A DNA stretch of 22,332 nucleotides from JBFGCM01 sp041581135 (lineage in GTDB: Bacteria; Actinomycetota; Acidimicrobiia; Spongiisociales; UBA5794): NCBI GenBank assembly GCA_041581135.1, contig JBFGCM010000064.1, positions 1-22,332 of the forward strand. Direction: 5' to 3'. Positions 1 through 7,635 of this stretch are shown piece by piece (within the stretch, counting starts at the first letter, position 1; each line of letters begins with the position of its first letter). The translations under genes and the position numbers were made by a program. Under the pieces are notes generated by a model. It was not told where the DNA came from. It did no database searches and saw nothing but the letters and a program-made list of their open reading frames with translations.

Positions 1-63
1 CTGGCATCTGGCATCTGGCATCTGGCATCTGGCATCTGGCATCTGGCATCTGGCATCTGGCAT
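1..63. repeat. Heptamer tandem array (CTGGCAT)x9
   Basis: Nine perfect head-to-tail copies of CTGGCAT fill the left edge of the window, so the array may extend further left. The last copy runs into two 26-bp units that also begin with CTGGCA. Copies in the opposite orientation lie on the other side of hflX at 1508-1530. No open frame or known element explains it. Slippage-type expansion is likely. Confidence 0.95.
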
Positions 64-115
64 CTGGCAGGCGGGCGGAGCCCGCCGATCTGGCAGGCGG
101 GCGGAGCCCGCCGAT
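64..115. repeat. Two 26-bp units carrying a perfect hairpin
   Basis: Two identical 26-bp units (64-89 and 90-115) each consist of CTGGCA, a perfect inverted repeat GGCGGGC-GGA-GCCCGCC (70-86 and 96-112), and GAT. Two diverged units follow with the same CTGG...GAT frame: a GGCC-GGA-GGCC stem at 126-136 and a GGCGGC-GAA-GCCGCC stem at 149-163. The layout resembles REP-like palindromic repeats assembled downstream of hflX. Confidence 0.85.
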
Positions 116-148
116 CTGGAAGGGAGGCCGGAGGCCGACCGATCTGGA

Positions 149-163
149 GGCGGCGAAGCCGCC
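149..163 (-). terminator. Hairpin just after hflX stop
   Basis: A perfect six-base-pair stem GGCGGC/GCCGCC with a 3-nt loop starts 2 nt past the hflX stop codon on the minus strand. The stacked stems further on (133-126, 112-96, 86-70) could reinforce it. There is no U-tract, so it may act as a 3' end stabiliser rather than an intrinsic terminator. Confidence 0.4.
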
Positions 164-165
164 GA

Positions 166-1470
166 CTACACCGCGTAGGTGGCGAACTGGTGGGCCTCGG
201 ATTGGGGGAGCCGAGCATGGACGCGGGTGCCGTCGTCCACGTGCTCTTGCTTGATGACTTCGCCCAGACGGTGCACCGCCGCCAGCACAGCACCATGCTC
301 GTAGGGCACGAGCAGTTCGACTTCGGTCGTCGTCGCGTCGAGGGCGGTCACGATCGAAACGGCGAGTTCGTCGATACCGCTGCCGGTGAGGGCACTCACC
401 GTCACGGCGCCCGGATGGAGGCGCGTGAGGCGGGTGACGGCGTTGCGATCTGCGATGTCGGCCTTGTTGATGATCAAGAGCTCCGGTACGTCCGCCGCCC
501 CGATCTCGTCGAGCACGGCACGGACGGCTTCGATCTGTCGGTCGGGTTCGGGATCGGCTCCGTCCACCAGATGCAGCAGTAGGTCCGCCTCGACCACCTC
601 GGTCAGCGTCGAACGGAACGCCTCGACCAACTCATGAGGAAGTCGCCGCACGAAACCGACCGTGTCGGAGACCAGTGCCTGGTGCCCTCCCGGCAGCTCG
701 AGCTTACGTACCGTGGAGTCCAATGTGGCGAACAACTGGTCCTCCACCAACACGTCGGCGTCGGTGAGTTGGTTGAAGAGCGTGGACTTGCCGGCGTTGG
801 TGTAGCCGACCAGGGCCACGACCGGCAGCTCCGACCTGACGCGGGCCTGCCGTCGGGTCGCACGCGAGGCGTCGAGGTCGCCGAGCTGTCGCTCCAGCTT
901 GCGGATGCGATCCAGGATGCGCCTGCGATCGGTCTCGAGCTTCGTCTCGCCCGGGCCGCGCGTGCCGATGCCGCCACCGAGGCGGGAGAGCTCGGTGCCC
1001 TTGCCGCGTAGCCGAGGCAGGCGGTAGCGCAGCTGAGCCAGCTCCACTTGCAGCATCCCCTCACGACTGGTGGCGTGCTGGGCGAAGATGTCGAGGATCA
1101 CGGCGATGCGATCCACCACGTCGCACTCGAACACCTTCTGCAGGTTGCGTTGCTGCGCCGGGGTCAGCTCGTTGTCGAACACCACGACGTCGATGTCCTC
1201 GGCCTTGGTCAGCGCCGCCAGTTCGGCCGCCTTGCCCCGTCCGATGAACATCGCAGGGTCCGGCTTGGCGCGCCGGACCAGCTCGTCGTCCACGGGCTCT
1301 GAGCCTGCGGTCTCCACCAGCAACGCCAACTCGTCGAGGGAGACCTCGGCTTCGTGTACGTCCTCCTTGGTGCGGGCCATCGAGACGAGGAAGGCGCGCT
1401 GGCGCACCACCTCGAGGTCGGTGACGGTGGCGGTGAGACGGCGACGCTGCCGGCCGGTGGTCATGGCCAC
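166..1470 (-). CDS. hflX: GTPase HflX
   Basis: A full-length HflX of 434 residues. HflX is a cytoplasmic GTPase that binds the 50S subunit and splits stalled or hibernating 70S ribosomes, especially under heat stress. The N-terminal nucleotide-binding domain carries the family signature GRGKAAEL near residue 78 and the glycine-rich GGGIGTRGPGETKLETDRRR segment near 165, followed by a basic coiled linker. The G domain shows G1 GYTNAGKST near 222, G3 DTVGF near 268 and G4 NKAD near 337. The start is probably GTG at 1470, with an in-frame ATG two codons later at 1464. I see no clear Shine-Dalgarno for either. The gene stands apart from the GNAT gene behind a 105-bp spacer with heptamer repeats, so it is probably transcribed alone. 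Confidence 0.96.
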   Translation of the reverse strand: MAMTTGRQRRRLTATVTDLEVVRQRAFLVSMARTKEDVHEAEVSLDELALLVETAGSEPVDDELVRRAKPDPAMFIGRGKAAELAALTKAEDIDVVVFDNELTPAQQRNLQKVFECDVVDRIAVILDIFAQHATSREGMLQVELAQLRYRLPRLRGKGTELSRLGGGIGTRGPGETKLETDRRRILDRIRKLERQLGDLDASRATRRQARVRSELPVVALVGYTNAGKSTLFNQLTDADVLVEDQLFATLDSTVRKLELPGGHQALVSDTVGFVRRLPHELVEAFRSTLTEVVEADLLLHLVDGADPEPDRQIEAVRAVLDEIGAADVPELLIINKADIADRNAVTRLTRLHPGAVTVSALTGSGIDELAVSIVTALDATTTEVELLVPYEHGAVLAAVHRLGEVIKQEHVDDGTRVHARLPQSEAHQFATYAV

Positions 1471-1473
1471 ATC

Positions 1474-1530
1474 ATGCCAGACGCGTGCAGTTCGCTTGCT
1501 CGCAGCGCTGCCAGATGCCAGATGCCAGAT
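1474..1530. repeat. Inverted copies of the CTGGCAT heptamer upstream of hflX
   Basis: ATGCCAG, the reverse complement of the left-edge heptamer, occurs singly at 1474-1480 and as a run of about three copies at 1508-1528. HflX is thus bracketed by the same heptamer in opposite orientations. The spacer 1471-1575 holds no gene. Confidence 0.8.
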
Positions 1531-1575
1531 GGGCGCCGGCGCAGACGTGGTAGCGAGCTCTGACGAGTGATCAGC

Positions 1576-2121
1576 TCAGCCGTAGAACAGGAGGCGGCCG
1601 CGAACGTGTTCCTTCGTGACGGCGTGCTGTAGCGCGAATCCCTCGAGCGTGAGCAGGACCACCTGGCGGGCGAGGTTCTCGTTGGTGGCGAACAGAGCCG
1701 TCGGGAAGGACCATTCCGCCGCCAGCCACTCTCGGATGGCGGTCAGCAGTCTCGGTTCGATGTCCGGGTGGTCGTCGCGAGCCCAGAACCAGACGCCGGG
1801 CACGTCCGGCGGCGCATCGGGCCCGTCGCGGCGTAGCGGACGGATGTAGACACAGCCGAGCGTCAGGTCACCGGAGGGATCGGTGACCGTGTAGGTGAAT
1901 GCGTCGCCGGCGAGGTGCTCCCGCTCATGCCGCTCGAGGTCGGCCAGATTCTCCTCGAGGGTGAAGTCGGTTCGGGGCCAGTCCGTACCTTCCCAGTTGC
2001 GCAGTGAGCTGACGCTCGACATGACTGCTTCGTAGTCGCTCTCCACATCCTGAGTCGTCAACGGACGCAGCAGGAGATCCGGGGTGGCCCACGTATCGGG
2101 GACGGGCGCCGGGTGCAGCAT
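1576..2121 (-). CDS. GNAT-family N-acetyltransferase
   Basis: A 181-residue protein that looks like a GNAT acyltransferase of the RimJ/RimL type, which moves an acetyl group from acetyl-CoA to an amine or a protein N-terminus. The opening LLLRPLTTQDVESDYEAVM is the usual first strand and helix of such proteins, and a GCVYIRPL strand lies mid-protein. The classical Q/RxxGxG/A acetyl-CoA loop is not obvious, so the call rests on overall pattern and the substrate is unknown. The ATG at 2121 is chosen because it lies 5 nt after the CBS gene stop; the frame stays open upstream but would overlap that gene. It is probably co-transcribed with the CBS gene. Confidence 0.6.
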   Translation of the reverse strand: MLHPAPVPDTWATPDLLLRPLTTQDVESDYEAVMSSVSSLRNWEGTDWPRTDFTLEENLADLERHEREHLAGDAFTYTVTDPSGDLTLGCVYIRPLRRDGPDAPPDVPGVWFWARDDHPDIEPRLLTAIREWLAAEWSFPTALFATNENLARQVVLLTLEGFALQHAVTKEHVRGRLLFYG

Positions 2122-2126
2122 CGGTA

Positions 2127-2555
2127 TCAGCTGGTGATGTACCGCTCGAGTTGCTCGATGATGAACTGTTGCTCGGAGATGAGGCTCCGCACTACATCGC
2201 CGATCGAGATCAAGCCGACCAGCTCCTCGTCGTTGAGCACCGGCAGGTGACGGATCCGCTTGTCCGTCATCAGTGCCATACACTCCTGGACGGTGTTGGC
2301 AGGAGCCACGCACACCACCTTGTCGGTCATGATCTCGGCCACCGTGGTGCTCCGGCTCTCACGCTCGAACAGGATCACCTTGCGGGCGTAGTCCCGTTCA
2401 GAGATGATCCCCACCACCCTGGAGTCCTGGAGCACCAGGAGGGCGCCGACGCTCTTGTCTGCCATGAGCTGCAACGCCTCGTAGACCGACGCGTCCGGAT
2501 GGATGGACCAGATGTCCTTCCCTTTGCTCGCCAGGAGCTGCTCGACCGTCTTCAC
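2127..2555 (-). CDS. Tandem CBS-domain protein
   Basis: A 142-residue stand-alone protein made of a Bateman pair: CBS1 at about 8-62 (ending VVGIISERDYARKV) and CBS2 at about 75-135 (ending LVGLISIGDVVRSL). Such pairs bind adenine nucleotides or S-adenosyl compounds and usually sense energy state. With no catalytic domain attached, the partner is unknown. The GTG start is supported by a strong Shine-Dalgarno 5 nt upstream. The GNAT gene follows after 5 nt, so the two form a likely operon. The selenocysteine tRNA lies 85 bp upstream on the same strand. Confidence 0.92.
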   Translation of the reverse strand: MKTVEQLLASKGKDIWSIHPDASVYEALQLMADKSVGALLVLQDSRVVGIISERDYARKVILFERESRSTTVAEIMTDKVVCVAPANTVQECMALMTDKRIRHLPVLNDEELVGLISIGDVVRSLISEQQFIIEQLERYITS

Positions 2556-2560
2556 CGGCT

Positions 2561-2566
2561 CTCCTT
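2561..2566 (-). promoter_or_regulatory. Shine-Dalgarno of CBS gene
   Basis: AAGGAG sits 5 nt before the GTG at 2555 and decides that start. It is one of the few strong ribosome binding sites in the window. Confidence 0.75.
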
Positions 2567-2615
2567 CCGCTCGTCAAACTTACCAAGCGCCGGCCGACGA
2601 TACCGTGCCGGGGCG

Positions 2616-2639
2616 CGCCCCACCCGTTGTGGCGGGGCG
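2616..2639 (-). terminator. Weak hairpin downstream of tRNA-Sec
   Basis: CGCCCC (2616-2621) pairs with GGGGCG (2634-2639) across a 12-nt loop, immediately after the tRNA 3' end. It could be a processing or termination stem. No U-run follows. Confidence 0.3.
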
Positions 2640-2640
2640 G

Positions 2641-2735
2641 TGGCGGAGGCGGACGGGAATCGAACCCGCCAGGGAGCTTTCGCCCCCTCAACGGTTTTGA
2701 AGACCGCGGGACCCACCAGGCATCCTGACGCCTCC
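2641..2735 (-). tRNA. selC: tRNA-Sec (anticodon UCA)
   Basis: Ninety-five nucleotides including an encoded CCA, the same length as E. coli selC. Read 5' to 3' on the minus strand, the acceptor GGAGGCGU faces CCGCCUCC: seven pairs, with a U/C mismatch at the eighth. The D arm is long, with a bulge. The anticodon stem GCGGU/ACCGU encloses loop CUUCAAA with anticodon UCA at 2698-2700. The long variable arm GGGGGC/GCUCCC has a GAAA tetraloop. The T arm is GCGGG-UUCGAUU-CCCGU and the discriminator is G. The extended acceptor/T stack, long variable arm and UCA anticodon are diagnostic of selenocysteine tRNA, which reads UGA at selenoprotein genes. No selA, selB or selD lies nearby. A UGA-suppressor tRNA-Ser is less likely given the 8+5 stem geometry. 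Confidence 0.93.
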
Positions 2736-2742
2736 GCAGGCG

Positions 2743-2748
2743 ATCCTA
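2743..2748 (-). promoter_or_regulatory. -10 box of tRNA-Sec
   Basis: TAGGAT on the minus strand lies 7 nt before the first tRNA base, so transcription could begin at the mature 5' end. No good -35 is visible at 16-18 nt. Confidence 0.4.
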
Positions 2749-2909
2749 CGCCATCTCCGCGGTCGGTCCCCATGGCGCGGGTTCCAGAGATGAGGGAACG
2801 CGTTCGGGTCGGGCTCCGTTAACCTGCCACGTGTGGGACGAGCCAAGATCGTCTCGCGTGGCACCTGCTTCCACCAGGACAGTGCACGAGTCGAGAGAGT
2901 GCATGGCAC

Positions 2910-3647
2910 ATGACTGTTGGTGAACTGATTCGCGAGCGGCGTATGGCGCAATCGCTGTCGCTCGGCCAGCTCGCGACCAAACTCGGGGTGGCAGCCGCCG
3001 CAGTTCGGCAATGGGAACGCAACGAGGAGTTCCCACCGGAGGCGCTGCGTTCCGAGCTCGGGTCCGTTCTCGACCTCGACCCCGCCGAGTTTGGACCGGT
3101 GGTGACCGAACGAGAGCTTCCCGTCACCACGAACGACTCGGCGGCGCCGGTGGACGTGGTGACCCAGACCTTGCCGCAAGTCGGCGTGGCCGTAGCCGAG
3201 ATCACCGATCCCGGTCTGTCACAGGTCGCAGCGGGAGACCACGCAGTCGAGATGGAGCCGTCGGGAGTCGTCACGGCCGAGGAGTCCGCCGACGTCGCCG
3301 CCATCATCACCGGGCCACGTGACGTGTTTGCACCTGATGGGGACGTCGACGAGCACTTGGGAGGTGGCAACGGCGAGGTGGCTGCGTCTGCACGCGGCGC
3401 GGTGAGCGCCCCTGCCGCGTCCCAGCCGGCGATGGTCATGATCGAGCACATCCCGTATTGGAGAGATCCGAAGCAGCGCTGGCGCTACGTGCTGCGATGG
3501 GTGCTGCTGACGATCGCTCTCGCCGCGCTCGGGTACGCCCTCGTATGGGCCCTGCGGGAACTCATCGAGGCACTGGGGCCCGTCCTCGACTCGATCGATT
3601 TCGATTCCGGCGATGAGGTCCCCGCCGAGGCGCCCATCGAGAGCTGA
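2910..3647 (+). CDS. Membrane-anchored Xre-type HTH protein
   Basis: A 245-residue protein with a cytoplasmic helix-turn-helix of the Xre/Cro type at 2-56 (LSLGQLATKLGVAAAAVRQWE is the HTH core), a low-complexity acidic and Ala/Val-rich linker at about 65-175, a basic segment HIPYWRDPKQRWRY at 180-193, one membrane helix at about 195-215, and a short acidic outer tail of about 30 residues. The arrangement recalls RodZ, which links MreB to the envelope, but I cannot show that relationship. It could equally be a membrane-bound regulator. The ATG at 2910 has only a distant GAGAG upstream. The gene converges on the acylase gene with an 11-nt gap and is divergent from tRNA-Sec. Confidence 0.8.
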   Translation: MTVGELIRERRMAQSLSLGQLATKLGVAAAAVRQWERNEEFPPEALRSELGSVLDLDPAEFGPVVTERELPVTTNDSAAPVDVVTQTLPQVGVAVAEITDPGLSQVAAGDHAVEMEPSGVVTAEESADVAAIITGPRDVFAPDGDVDEHLGGGNGEVAASARGAVSAPAASQPAMVMIEHIPYWRDPKQRWRYVLRWVLLTIALAALGYALVWALRELIEALGPVLDSIDFDSGDEVPAEAPIES

Positions 3648-3651
3648 CGCC

Positions 3652-3667
3652 GTCCCGGCTAGGGGAC
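3652..3667. terminator. Small hairpin between converging stops
   Basis: GTCCC (3652-3656) and GGGAC (3663-3667) form a 5-bp stem spanning the junction of the HTH gene and the acylase gene, including the acylase stop codon. It is a possible bidirectional terminator, but short. Confidence 0.25.
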
Positions 3668-6220
3668 CAATCGCAAGGTCTGGTCGGCTGCGTCTTCTAC
3701 GTCCTGGCGCAGCCACAGCATCTCGTGATACTCGCCCAGTCGCCATGGCTCGATCATGTCTTGATAGTGGGCGTGATAGGCATGGCCTGACTGGCCCGTC
3801 GTGTGCATCGCCTGCGACGCCGAGAGGTCGCCGAGATCCACGACCATCCGCATGGAAGGAAGCCACGCCACCTCGAACCCTCCGCGCGCATCCCAACCGG
3901 TGGCATTCACGATGCTCGAGCCACCACCGACGGGGAATGGTCCTCGGTTGAAGCGGTCGTCGACGAAGCCGAAGCCCGACTGACCCACGGTCTGATTCTC
4001 GAACGTGACCGTGTGCAGGTCGCCCCAGGCCCAGCCGTCGGCGTCATCGCCGAGCAGACGAGCCACGTCGCGGCCGGCCTCCACCATCGACAATCGCAGG
4101 ATCTCGTCGCGGTTCTCCACCTGAGGGGTGGCGAGCACATCCCACAGGGCGTGGTCGGGCTGGCGCAGCATCGCCGCGATGACCGCATACCACCGACCGT
4201 CGCCCATGGGGCGGACGTCGTCGTCGTTGATCTCGTCGAAGGTGAGCTGGAGGACTTGGCGCCACGTCGCCTCGAAGATCGCGGCGCCGGCAGAATCCGC
4301 CTCATTGCGGAGGTCCCAGTCGGCGAGGATCTCCTTGGCCTCGGCGAATCCGGACGCAGCCGTCTCGATCTCCAGCAGGTACGGCATCATCTCGATGGCG
4401 TTGACGTTCAGGGAGTCGAGCTGGATCGCCTGCATGTCTGCGACCGTGGCATCTTCGATGTCCGTCAAGAGCTCATCGATACGGGCCGCCCGGTAGCCGT
4501 ACGCGAAGTCGGTGCCGAGTAGCTGCGGGAAGTTCGCTCCGACGACCGGGTTGTTGGCCGTGACGATGTAGCCCTTGGGCGGGTTGAGCACCGACGGCAG
4601 ATCGTCGAACGCGACAAAGCCGGTCCAGTCGTAGTCCCGGGTCCAGCCCGGTGCCACGAACGCACCGTTGCCGGAGCGCCGCACCGGGATGCGCCCGGGG
4701 GTCTGGTATCCGATGTTCCCCTCCACGTCGGCATAGATCAGGTTCTGGGCCGGAAGATCGAACTTGGAGGCAGCGGTGCGGAACTCCTCCCAGTCCCCCG
4801 CGAGGTTCAGCTCGATGAGCGCTTCGAATGTGCGCGCTGGTTGCAGCGCCGTCCACGACAGCGTGATCACATAGTCGCTCGGCAGCCGAACGGCAGTGTC
4901 GGTGTCGAAGGACTCGAGCCTGCTGAAGTCGTCGGAGATCACCGGACCGTGTCGCGTGCGCCGCACGGTGAGACCGATGGGGTCAACGCCCGCCACGGCG
5001 ATGCGCTCGGTGGAGATCTCCATGTCGACCCAGCGCCCATCCACCTCGTACTGGTTCGGGTTGTCGGGGTTGACCCGTTCGATGTACAAATCCATCACGT
5101 CCGCGTTGAGATTGGTGAGGCCCCAGGCGATCCGATCGTTGTGACCGATGACCACGCCCGGAGCCCCTGCGAACGAGAAGCCGGTGACGTCCCACGGGCA
5201 TTCGTCCGTGCGGGGCATGCAATGCAGGCCCACCTCGTACCAGATCGAGGGCATCTGGGCGGGCAGGTGGGGGTCGTTGGCGAGCAGCGGCAAGCCGGAC
5301 GCGGTGCGCGAGCCCGACACGACCCAGCTGTTCGACCCGAGCCCTGCAAAGCCGCCGGCGGCGACCGAATCGAGCGGCTCGATGTTACGCCGCACCTGGT
5401 CGATTGCGGTAGTGAGAGCCGGGGGCGGGGAGAGCTCCCCGATCGCCGGGGCCGGCCCACTCCCGGTCACGATGACCGGGTGATCGGCCGGATAGGGCGG
5501 GTACAACTCGGCGATCACCTCATGGCCGAAATCGCTCGTGAGCACCGCGCGGTCGATCTCCTCGTCGAAGTTGTTGCGCAGGTCCCACGCCATCACCTTG
5601 AGGAACGTCAGCGAGTTCACCGGGTCCCAGGCCGCCGGGTTGTACTCCCGGTTGGACGCTTCCAGCGCCACGTATTCGAGGGCCAGCTCGGCCGGCGATC
5701 GGCGGCCCATGTAGGCGTTGACGCCGCGGGCGTAGGATTCCAGGATCGTGCGCTCGAAGTCGGGCATCTGGGCGAGCTCCTCGGCCGCGACGTCGCCCCA
5801 GGCGAGGGTGCGGAGAAACCGGTCGGTGTCGATCTCCTCGGCGCCGAACATTGCGGCAACCCGACCCTGACCGATCGCTCGCCAGGTGTCCATCTGCCAG
5901 AAACGGTCCTGGGCGTGGACGAACCCCTGTGCCAGGAAGAGGTCGTGGGTGGTGGTGGCGTAGATGTGCGGGATGCCCCATTCGTCGCGGATGATCTCTA
6001 CCGGGCCGTCCAGCGCCCCCACGCGCACTTCACCGCTGGTGGGCGGGTGAGGGCGTCGGCTCACCCAGTACCCGGCGACACCTGCGACGAGCCCGACCAC
6101 CAGCGCGAACGCCATGGTCACGCGGAGTACACGGCCGAGCCGGCCGAGTGCTCGTTCGAGCGGGCTGGCGATCGGCGCGGCCGGTTTCTCGGGGTACAGG
6201 GAGAGGTTCGGGTCGATCAT
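3659..6220 (-). CDS. Penicillin acylase family amidase (Ntn hydrolase)
   Basis: A precursor of about 853 residues in the penicillin acylase/acyl-homoserine lactone acylase family. These enzymes hydrolyse amide bonds after autocleavage into alpha and beta chains. A membrane helix at about 34-54 suggests an anchored, extracytoplasmic enzyme. The alpha part shows DEWGIPHIYA (79-88) and AQGFVHAQDRFWQMD (97-111). The predicted nucleophile is Ser296 in GSNSWVVSG (295-303), which becomes the beta-chain N-terminus. A downstream NDPHL (315-319) and the oxyanion region also fit the family. The true substrate cannot be read from sequence: beta-lactams, N-acyl amino acids and acyl lactones are all possible. 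I start at ATG 6220 because the upstream codons have no recognisable signal. The malic enzyme gene ends 64 nt upstream on the same strand, so co-transcription is possible. Confidence 0.92.
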   Translation of the reverse strand: MIDPNLSLYPEKPAAPIASPLERALGRLGRVLRVTMAFALVVGLVAGVAGYWVSRRPHPPTSGEVRVGALDGPVEIIRDEWGIPHIYATTTHDLFLAQGFVHAQDRFWQMDTWRAIGQGRVAAMFGAEEIDTDRFLRTLAWGDVAAEELAQMPDFERTILESYARGVNAYMGRRSPAELALEYVALEASNREYNPAAWDPVNSLTFLKVMAWDLRNNFDEEIDRAVLTSDFGHEVIAELYPPYPADHPVIVTGSGPAPAIGELSPPPALTTAIDQVRRNIEPLDSVAAGGFAGLGSNSWVVSGSRTASGLPLLANDPHLPAQMPSIWYEVGLHCMPRTDECPWDVTGFSFAGAPGVVIGHNDRIAWGLTNLNADVMDLYIERVNPDNPNQYEVDGRWVDMEISTERIAVAGVDPIGLTVRRTRHGPVISDDFSRLESFDTDTAVRLPSDYVITLSWTALQPARTFEALIELNLAGDWEEFRTAASKFDLPAQNLIYADVEGNIGYQTPGRIPVRRSGNGAFVAPGWTRDYDWTGFVAFDDLPSVLNPPKGYIVTANNPVVGANFPQLLGTDFAYGYRAARIDELLTDIEDATVADMQAIQLDSLNVNAIEMMPYLLEIETAASGFAEAKEILADWDLRNEADSAGAAIFEATWRQVLQLTFDEINDDDVRPMGDGRWYAVIAAMLRQPDHALWDVLATPQVENRDEILRLSMVEAGRDVARLLGDDADGWAWGDLHTVTFENQTVGQSGFGFVDDRFNRGPFPVGGGSSIVNATGWDARGGFEVAWLPSMRMVVDLGDLSASQAMHTTGQSGHAYHAHYQDMIEPWRLGEYHEMLWLRQDVEDAADQTLRLVP

Positions 6221-6284
6221 CGATCTCGGGGCGCCACATCGCCGCATGGTCCAGGCGAGGGGTTGGAGCGGTACATCTCGGCGG

Positions 6285-7589
6285 TCAGCCCATGGTGGCT
6301 ACTCGAGCCGCAACGGTTCGGTGAACGTCGGGGTCGAGTGGGTCGGGAAGCAGCTCCCCCTCTGGAGCCAACTCGGCCAGGGTCTCTGCTGCGGTGCGCT
6401 TCATCGCCGCAGTGATGGCCGGTACTCGGGCGTCCAATGCGCCACGAAAGAGACCCGGGTAGGCCAGCACGTTGTTGACGATGCTGCCGTCGGTCGCCAC
6501 CGCGGCACCGGCCTCGAGTGCGACCCGACGGTCGATCTCCGGCACGGGATTCGAGAGCGCCATGATGATCTGGCCGGGGCGCACGTCCGCCGCCGAGAGG
6601 AGGTTGGCCCGCCCGGTCGTCAGTACCAGCACGTCTGCGGCCGTCACCACCTCGGCCATCGATGCGGTGGCCACGATGCGCTCGCTTCCGAGTGACACCA
6701 CGCGGTCCACTGCGTCCTGGCCGGGATCGAACACGCGCACCGAGCTGAACGGGAACACATCGGCGAGCAGGGCGATGGCCGATCCCGCAGCTCCCAGACC
6801 GACTTGGCCGAAGCACAAGTCCTCCACGGCACGTCCGGTGAGGCGGGCTGCCGAGAGCACGGCGGCGATGAGCACCACGGCTGTGCCGTGTTGGTCGTCG
6901 TGCAACACCGGGATGTCGAGGGTGGCGTCCAACTCGGCCTCGATCTCGTACACCCCGGGGGACGCAATGTCCTCGAGGTGGATCCCCCCGAAGCCAGGGG
7001 CGATGTGCTGGACCGTGCGTACGATCTCTGCGGGATCCTGGGTGGCGAGCATCACCGGCACGGCATTGATGCCGACGAACATCGAGTAGAAGAGCGCCTT
7101 CCCTTCCATCACCGGTAGCGCTGCCAGCGGCCCCACGTTGCCCAGTCCGAGCACGCGGCTGCCATCGCTGACCACGGCCACCGTCGACTGCTTCCACGTG
7201 AATTCGTCGGCGAGCGTGGGGTCGGCGGCGATCGCCAGCGACACGCGTGCCACGCCCGGCGTGTACACGGCGCGCATGTCCTGCAGTGTGCGCACCGTGG
7301 AGGCGGGGCGCATGGTGACCTTGCCGCCCTTGTGCGCTTCGAACACCCGGTCGAGGTGCTCGGTGATCTCCACGCCCGGTACGGCGGCGATGGCCGCCGT
7401 GATGTCGTCGATGAGCTCTTCCGAGGGAGCGATGACCGCGACCTCGCGGACGTTGTAGTCGGTGCCGATCGTGATGGTCTCGATCTCGCCGACATGCCCC
7501 CCGAACTGGGCGACGGCGGCCAGCACCTTGCTGAGCGTGCCCGGTGTCTGGGCGGTCTTCAGTCGGAATACTTCGTCGCGTTCGATCAT
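6285..7589 (-). CDS. NAD(P)-dependent malic enzyme with N-terminal ACT domain
   Basis: A 434-residue enzyme that oxidatively decarboxylates malate to pyruvate, linking the TCA cycle to pyruvate supply. Residues 1-80 form an ACT-like regulatory domain (LKTAQTPGTLSKVLAAVAQF). Catalytic parts follow: Tyr109 in VYTPGVA, Lys164 in MEGKALF, metal-binding Glu206-Asp207 in HLEDI, and HDDQHGTA at 230-237. The Rossmann loop GQVGLGAAG at 261-269 ends near an acidic VFDPG, which hints at NAD preference. The ACT domain suggests control by an amino acid or similar ligand. The ATG start has no Shine-Dalgarno; the 5' side is a pyrimidine tract CTCCTCCCCCC, with GATACT slightly upstream as a possible -10, so the mRNA may be nearly leaderless. 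It is divergent from the cytochrome oxidase cluster. Confidence 0.95.
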   Translation of the reverse strand: MIERDEVFRLKTAQTPGTLSKVLAAVAQFGGHVGEIETITIGTDYNVREVAVIAPSEELIDDITAAIAAVPGVEITEHLDRVFEAHKGGKVTMRPASTVRTLQDMRAVYTPGVARVSLAIAADPTLADEFTWKQSTVAVVSDGSRVLGLGNVGPLAALPVMEGKALFYSMFVGINAVPVMLATQDPAEIVRTVQHIAPGFGGIHLEDIASPGVYEIEAELDATLDIPVLHDDQHGTAVVLIAAVLSAARLTGRAVEDLCFGQVGLGAAGSAIALLADVFPFSSVRVFDPGQDAVDRVVSLGSERIVATASMAEVVTAADVLVLTTGRANLLSAADVRPGQIIMALSNPVPEIDRRVALEAGAAVATDGSIVNNVLAYPGLFRGALDARVPAITAAMKRTAAETLAELAPEGELLPDPLDPDVHRTVAARVATMG

Positions 7590-7635
7590 GGGGGGAGGAG
7601 TATCCCACGCAGCACTTCATCCCATGTCTTTCGGA

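Noticed and set aside
1..115. CRISPR array
   Set aside because: Repeats of 7 and 26 bp are contiguous without unique spacers, and no cas gene is present.
2122..2313. Longer N-terminus for the GNAT protein
   Set aside because: It would overlap the CBS gene by about 190 bp and adds Arg/His-rich sequence unlike the family.
4841..6415. 524-codon open frame antisense to the acylase gene
   Set aside because: Shadow frame over a recognised enzyme; rich in Arg, Gly, His and Val with no domain signal.
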